Shown here: positions 60,889 through 64,000 of the stretch, in pieces
Layout: every line of letters begins with the position of its first letter
How positions within the stretch are numbered: the first letter of the stretch is position 1
Assembly: GCF_024435355.1 (NCBI RefSeq)
Contig: NZ_JAMJWG010000005.1
Span: forward strand, 124,001-188,000
Length of the DNA: 64,000 nt
Origin: Streptomyces odontomachi
Lineage (GTDB): Bacteria; Actinomycetota; Actinomycetes; Streptomycetales; Streptomycetaceae
Reading direction: 5' to 3'
Program-made: the position numbers and the translations under genes
The notes under the pieces: model-generated
Seen by the model: the letters and a program-made list of their open reading frames with translations, nothing else
What the model was told of the DNA's origin: nothing
The model's database searches: none

Positions 60889-62124
60889 TTGAGCGAGCCT
60901 CAGGTCGTCGGAATGACCTCTCCGGATGGGAAGGAGGGGCGGTTCGGCGGCAGGCGCCGGCGGGCCCTGGGGGCGCGCCGGTGGTGGGTTGCTTCCGGCG
61001 CTGCCGCGTTGGGCTGCGTGCTGCTCGCGGGCGTCACCCCGGACAGCGCGCAGGCCGACGGCGAGACGCCGGCGGGCATCCTCCAGGCCGGTGCCGAGCA
61101 GGGCGTCGCCGACGGTTATCCGGGTGTGATCGGTCTGGTCCGCAGCGGTGACACCACGGAGTACGTGCACGCGGGTGTCGGGGACGTCAGTACCAAGACG
61201 GAGGCCGATCCGAAGGCGAAGTTCCGGATCGCCAGTAACACCAAGACCTTCACGGCCACCGTGCTTCTCCAGCTGGAGGGTGAGGGGAAGCTGTCGCTGG
61301 ACGATTCGGTTGCCAAGTGGCTGCCGGACGCGGTCGACGCCAACGGCTACGACGGCTCGAAGATCACGATGCGTGAACTGCTCAACCACACGTCGAGCCT
61401 GCCGGACTACGCGGCGGACGCGCAGCTCAGCAACGCCTACTACAACAACACCGAGCCCGACAAGGCGTGGCAGCCGCAGCAACTGGTGGACGTCGCCCTG
61501 CGCCAGCATGCGCCGCAGTCCGCGCCGGGGGAGAAGTTCGGCTACGCGAACACCAACTTCGTCCTCGCCGGCATGGTGATCAAGGCGGTCACCGGCAACG
61601 AACCCGGTGACGAGATCCAGCAGCGCATCATCGTGCCGCTCGGCCTGAACGACACGAAATTCGCCACCGATTCCGCCATGTCCGGGAACTACCTGCGCGG
61701 TTACTCGTACTCGATCCTCGGCGGCATGCGCGACGTCACCGCGTCCAACATGCAGTTCTTCAGCACCGCAGGGGCCATCGTCTCCACCATGGACGACATG
61801 GCCACCTTCCATCGGGCCCTCATGACCGGGAAGCTCCTCGCCCCGGAGCAGCTGGCAGAGCTCAAGACCACGGTGCCCGAGAGCAGTGACGGCAGTACGG
61901 AGATCACGGCAGGCCTGGGCATCGGCCGCGTCGAGCTCTCCTGCGGCAAGGTCGCCTGGGGGCACACCGGTGCCGTGCTCGGCTACTACAGCGAGTGGCT
62001 GATCAGCGAGGACGGCAACACCGAGGTCGTCCACGCGAACAACGAGGACCACATGCAGAGCGGCACGCGGGGACAGACCGACACCCATGCGGCCCTGGAG
62101 AAGGCCTTCTGCGCCGCCGCGTAG
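60889..62124 (+). CDS. Serine peptidase S12 (D-Ala-D-Ala carboxypeptidase/beta-lactamase-like), copy 1
   Basis: A 411-residue exported serine hydrolase of the R61 DD-peptidase type. An Arg-rich lead (GGRRRRALGARRWW) and hydrophobic segment end near DSAQA. SxxK is SNTK in RIASNTKTFTAT, YxN is YAN in GYANTNF, and the third motif is HTG in WGHTGAVLGYYSEWL. TTG 60889 is preceded by AAAAGGGAA and GGGGA; ATG 60913 is an alternative. Tandem with a near-identical gene 188 bp downstream. Confidence 0.9.
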   Translation: MSEPQVVGMTSPDGKEGRFGGRRRRALGARRWWVASGAAALGCVLLAGVTPDSAQADGETPAGILQAGAEQGVADGYPGVIGLVRSGDTTEYVHAGVGDVSTKTEADPKAKFRIASNTKTFTATVLLQLEGEGKLSLDDSVAKWLPDAVDANGYDGSKITMRELLNHTSSLPDYAADAQLSNAYYNNTEPDKAWQPQQLVDVALRQHAPQSAPGEKFGYANTNFVLAGMVIKAVTGNEPGDEIQQRIIVPLGLNDTKFATDSAMSGNYLRGYSYSILGGMRDVTASNMQFFSTAGAIVSTMDDMATFHRALMTGKLLAPEQLAELKTTVPESSDGSTEITAGLGIGRVELSCGKVAWGHTGAVLGYYSEWLISEDGNTEVVHANNEDHMQSGTRGQTDTHAALEKAFCAAA

Positions 62125-62312
62125 GCGCGTCCCCGAGAACGTAGAACGCGCATCGCGCGCAACGTGCACAACGCGCATCGCGCACAACGCACAACAGATA
62201 TCGGACGGCCGTGCCGGCGCGAGCACGGCCGTCCGCCAGCCGGGGTTCACCGAGGCCCGCCGGCGTCGAGGGCCTCAAGGGCCTCAAGGGCGTCGAGGAA
62301 GGGGAAGAAGAG

Positions 62313-63536
62313 TTGAACGTGTCCCAGGTCACCGGGTGCTCCTTGCCGGACAGGAACGAGGAGCGGTCCGTCGGCGGGCGTCGGCGGTCGCCGGCGGCGC
62401 GCCGGAGATGGGTGATGTCCGGCGTCGCCGCTCTGGGCTGCGTGCTGCTGGCGGGCGGCACCGTGAACAGTGCTCAGGCGGCAGACGAGACGCCCTCGGG
62501 CATCCTGCAAGCCGGTGCCGAGCAGGCGGTCGCCGACGGTTATCCGGGCGTGATCGGGCTGACCCGCAGCGGTGACACCACGGAGTACGTCCACGCGGGC
62601 GTCGGCGACGTCGGCACCAAGACGGCGGCCGATCCGAAGGCGAAGTTCCGCATCGGCAGCAACACCAAGGCGTTCACCGCCGCCGTGCTTCTCCAGCTCG
62701 AGGGTGAGGGGAAGCTGTCACTGGACGACTCCGTTGCCAAGTGGCTGCCGGACGCGGTCGACGCGAACGGCTACGACGGCTCCGAGATCACACTGCGCGA
62801 GCTGCTCAACCACACGTCGAGCCTGCCCGACTACTTCACCGACCTCGGAGTGCAGAGCGACTACTTCCTCAACCTCACTCCCGACGCCGCGTACCAGCCG
62901 CAGCAGCTGGTGGACGTCGCCCTGTCCCAGCACGCGCCGCAGTCCGCGCCGGGGGAGAAGTTCGGCTACGCGAACACCAACTACATCCTGGCCGGCATGG
63001 TGATCAAGGCGGTCACCGGCAACGAACCCGGCGAGGAGATCGAAAAGCGCATCATCGAACCACTAGGCCTGAACGACACGAGCTTCCCCACCGATTCCGC
63101 CATGTCGGGGAACTACCTGCGGGGTTACGCATACACGGACGTCATCGGCAGGCGCGACGTCACCCGCTCCAACGTGCAGATCGGCGGCTCCGCTGGGGCC
63201 ATCATCTCCACCCTGGACGACATGGCCACGTTCCAGCGGGCACTGATGGACGGGAAGCTCCTCGCCCCTCAGCAGCTCAAGGAACTCACGACCACGGTGC
63301 CGACGAGCAGTGCGGACGAGACCTGGGGGCTGGGCATCGCCCACATGAAGACGCCCTGCGGCACATGGGCCTGGGGACACAACGGTGCCGTGCTCGGTTA
63401 CTTCAGCGAGTGGCTGATCAGCGACGACGGCAGCACACAGGTCGTCCACGCGAACAACGAGTACCACATGCAGGCCCCCACCAAGGGGCAGACCGACAGT
63501 TACCAGGCCATGGGTGACGCCTTCTGCGCCGCGTAG
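62313..63536 (+). CDS. Serine peptidase S12, copy 2
   Basis: A 407-residue paralogue of the previous gene, with nearly the same sequence throughout (KWLPDAVDANGYDGSEITL, HTSSLPDYFTDL, QHAPQSAPGEKFGYANTNY). SxxK is SNTK, YxN is YAN and the third motif is HNG in WGHNGAVLGYFSEWL. Differences cluster in the substrate-facing region (DYFTDLGVQSDYFLNLTPD against DYAADAQLSNAYYNNTEPD). TTG 62313 or GTG 62319 may be the start. The tandem pair indicates recent duplication. Confidence 0.9.
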   Translation: MNVSQVTGCSLPDRNEERSVGGRRRSPAARRRWVMSGVAALGCVLLAGGTVNSAQAADETPSGILQAGAEQAVADGYPGVIGLTRSGDTTEYVHAGVGDVGTKTAADPKAKFRIGSNTKAFTAAVLLQLEGEGKLSLDDSVAKWLPDAVDANGYDGSEITLRELLNHTSSLPDYFTDLGVQSDYFLNLTPDAAYQPQQLVDVALSQHAPQSAPGEKFGYANTNYILAGMVIKAVTGNEPGEEIEKRIIEPLGLNDTSFPTDSAMSGNYLRGYAYTDVIGRRDVTRSNVQIGGSAGAIISTLDDMATFQRALMDGKLLAPQQLKELTTTVPTSSADETWGLGIAHMKTPCGTWAWGHNGAVLGYFSEWLISDDGSTQVVHANNEYHMQAPTKGQTDSYQAMGDAFCAA

Positions 63537-63620
63537 CCCGCAGGCCTTCGGACAGATCCGTCTAACAGATCCGTCCGTAGCCCGCAGGCCTTCGGACAGA
63601 TCCGTCTAACAGATCCGTCT
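63533..63620. repeat. 44-bp direct repeat including the S12 stop codon
   Basis: GTAGCCCGCAGGCCTTCGGA begins at 63533 and again at 63577, 44 bp apart, each continuing into AGATCCGTCTAACAGATCCG; the second copy is followed by a further ATCCGTCTAACG. The first copy contains the stop codon of the S12 copy 2 gene. Confidence 0.9.
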
Positions 63621-63631
63621 AACGGATCCGT

Positions 63632-64000
63632 CTAGGAGGGCGTGCGCATGCGTTCGGCGAGTGCGGCGGGGGACCGGGCCAGGATCAGCGCCGCGGCGCC
63701 CAGGACCTCGGCGCGGTCGCCGAGTACTCCGGTGATGACCTTTGCCGTGGTGGCCGCGCCCGCGAGACTGTGCCGGTGGATGGTGGCGCGGATCGGGTCC
63801 AGCAGCACCTCGCCCGCCGCAGCCAGCTCACCGCCGACGACGACCAGTTCGGGGTTGAGGACGTTCACGACCGTGGACAGGGCCAGCCCGACAGCCTCAC
63901 CGGCGTCGGCCACGGCCCGAAGGGCTCGCCGGTCGCCGGCCGCGATCAGGCTGAGCAACTGGTCGCCGGCCGGCCGATCGACGACATGCTCGAGCTGCCG
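63632..64000 (-). CDS. ROK family protein, C-terminal part (cut by window edge)
   Basis: The reverse strand reads the C-terminal third of a ROK (repressor/ORF/kinase) protein: GLALSTVVNVLNPELVVVGG, GEVLLDPIRATIHRH, ITGVLGDRAEVLGAAALILA. The frame is open to the right edge. ROK members are sugar kinases or NagC/XylR-like repressors with an N-terminal HTH; the part that would tell is outside. It is convergent with the S12 pair. Confidence 0.88.
   Translation of the reverse strand, partial: RQLEHVVDRPAGDQLLSLIAAGDRRALRAVADAGEAVGLALSTVVNVLNPELVVVGGELAAAGEVLLDPIRATIHRHSLAGAATTAKVITGVLGDRAEVLGAAALILARSPAALAERMRTPS

Overview
The window is very GC-rich, with GTG/TTG starts, purine-rich Shine-Dalgarno sites, Tat and lipoprotein signals and several Streptomyces hallmark families: an AfsR-type SARP regulator, an XRE-DUF5753/DUF397 pair, GPP34, FbiC, a DasR-type operator before a chitinase, and a pSAM2-like integrative element. 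It is most likely a Streptomyces or close-relative chromosome. No complete biosynthetic gene cluster is visible.

Layout. 1-4.7 kb: an S12-type serine hydrolase (cut by the window edge) divergent from a sensor kinase/response regulator pair, then an isochorismatase-like protein lacking its cysteine. 4.7-7.6 kb: MarR/MFS efflux operon and a GNAT acetyltransferase that runs into a palindromic repeat. 7.7-14 kb: an 821-residue leucyl-tRNA synthetase behind an AT-rich promoter, then an AfsR-like regulator followed by a small AfsS-like protein of three 25-residue repeats. 14.5-25.5 kb: secreted PHP-domain protein, FG-GAP lipoprotein, DinB protein, XRE and LysR regulators, two NAD(P)-binding oxidoreductases, and fbiC for cofactor F420. 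25.8-33.2 kb: P-loop/TPR protein, an ADP-ribosylglycohydrolase homologue with lost metal ligands, a decayed Tat-exported glycoside hydrolase, and a sodium/solute symporter. 33.6-46.3 kb: DUF397 and XRE-DUF5753 proteins with unusual upstream sites, GPP34, a DD-carboxypeptidase with a giant disordered N-terminus, a membrane protein, MerR regulator, glutathione peroxidase, a GH19 chitinase homologue with a substituted catalytic residue, and an APH-fold kinase.

46.5-57.5 kb: an integrative and conjugative element of the pSAM2 class sits in the 3' end of a tRNA-Arg(CCT) gene and is bounded by a 43-bp direct repeat. It carries int, xis and rep (overlapping genes), small Spd proteins, an FtsK-type transfer ATPase, a GntR regulator with matching operator sites, a Pif-like NUDIX protein, an RsbW-like ATPase with a coupled partner, and visibly AT-richer cargo (YaaC-like) plus a CPCC zinc-binding protein. 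rep has no canonical start codon where its ribosome site points.

57.5-64 kb: patchy DNA with strong hairpins and gene remnants, an enoyl-CoA hydratase-like gene, a DUF4240 gene, two tandem near-identical S12 serine peptidases, and the C-terminus of a ROK protein at the right edge.

The best candidates for something new are the AfsR/AfsS-like pair with its 11-bp-spaced operator, the TPR-ATPase next to a metal-site-less ADP-ribosylglycohydrolase, the four 11-bp iterated motifs upstream of the XRE gene, and the element's non-canonical rep start and foreign cargo.
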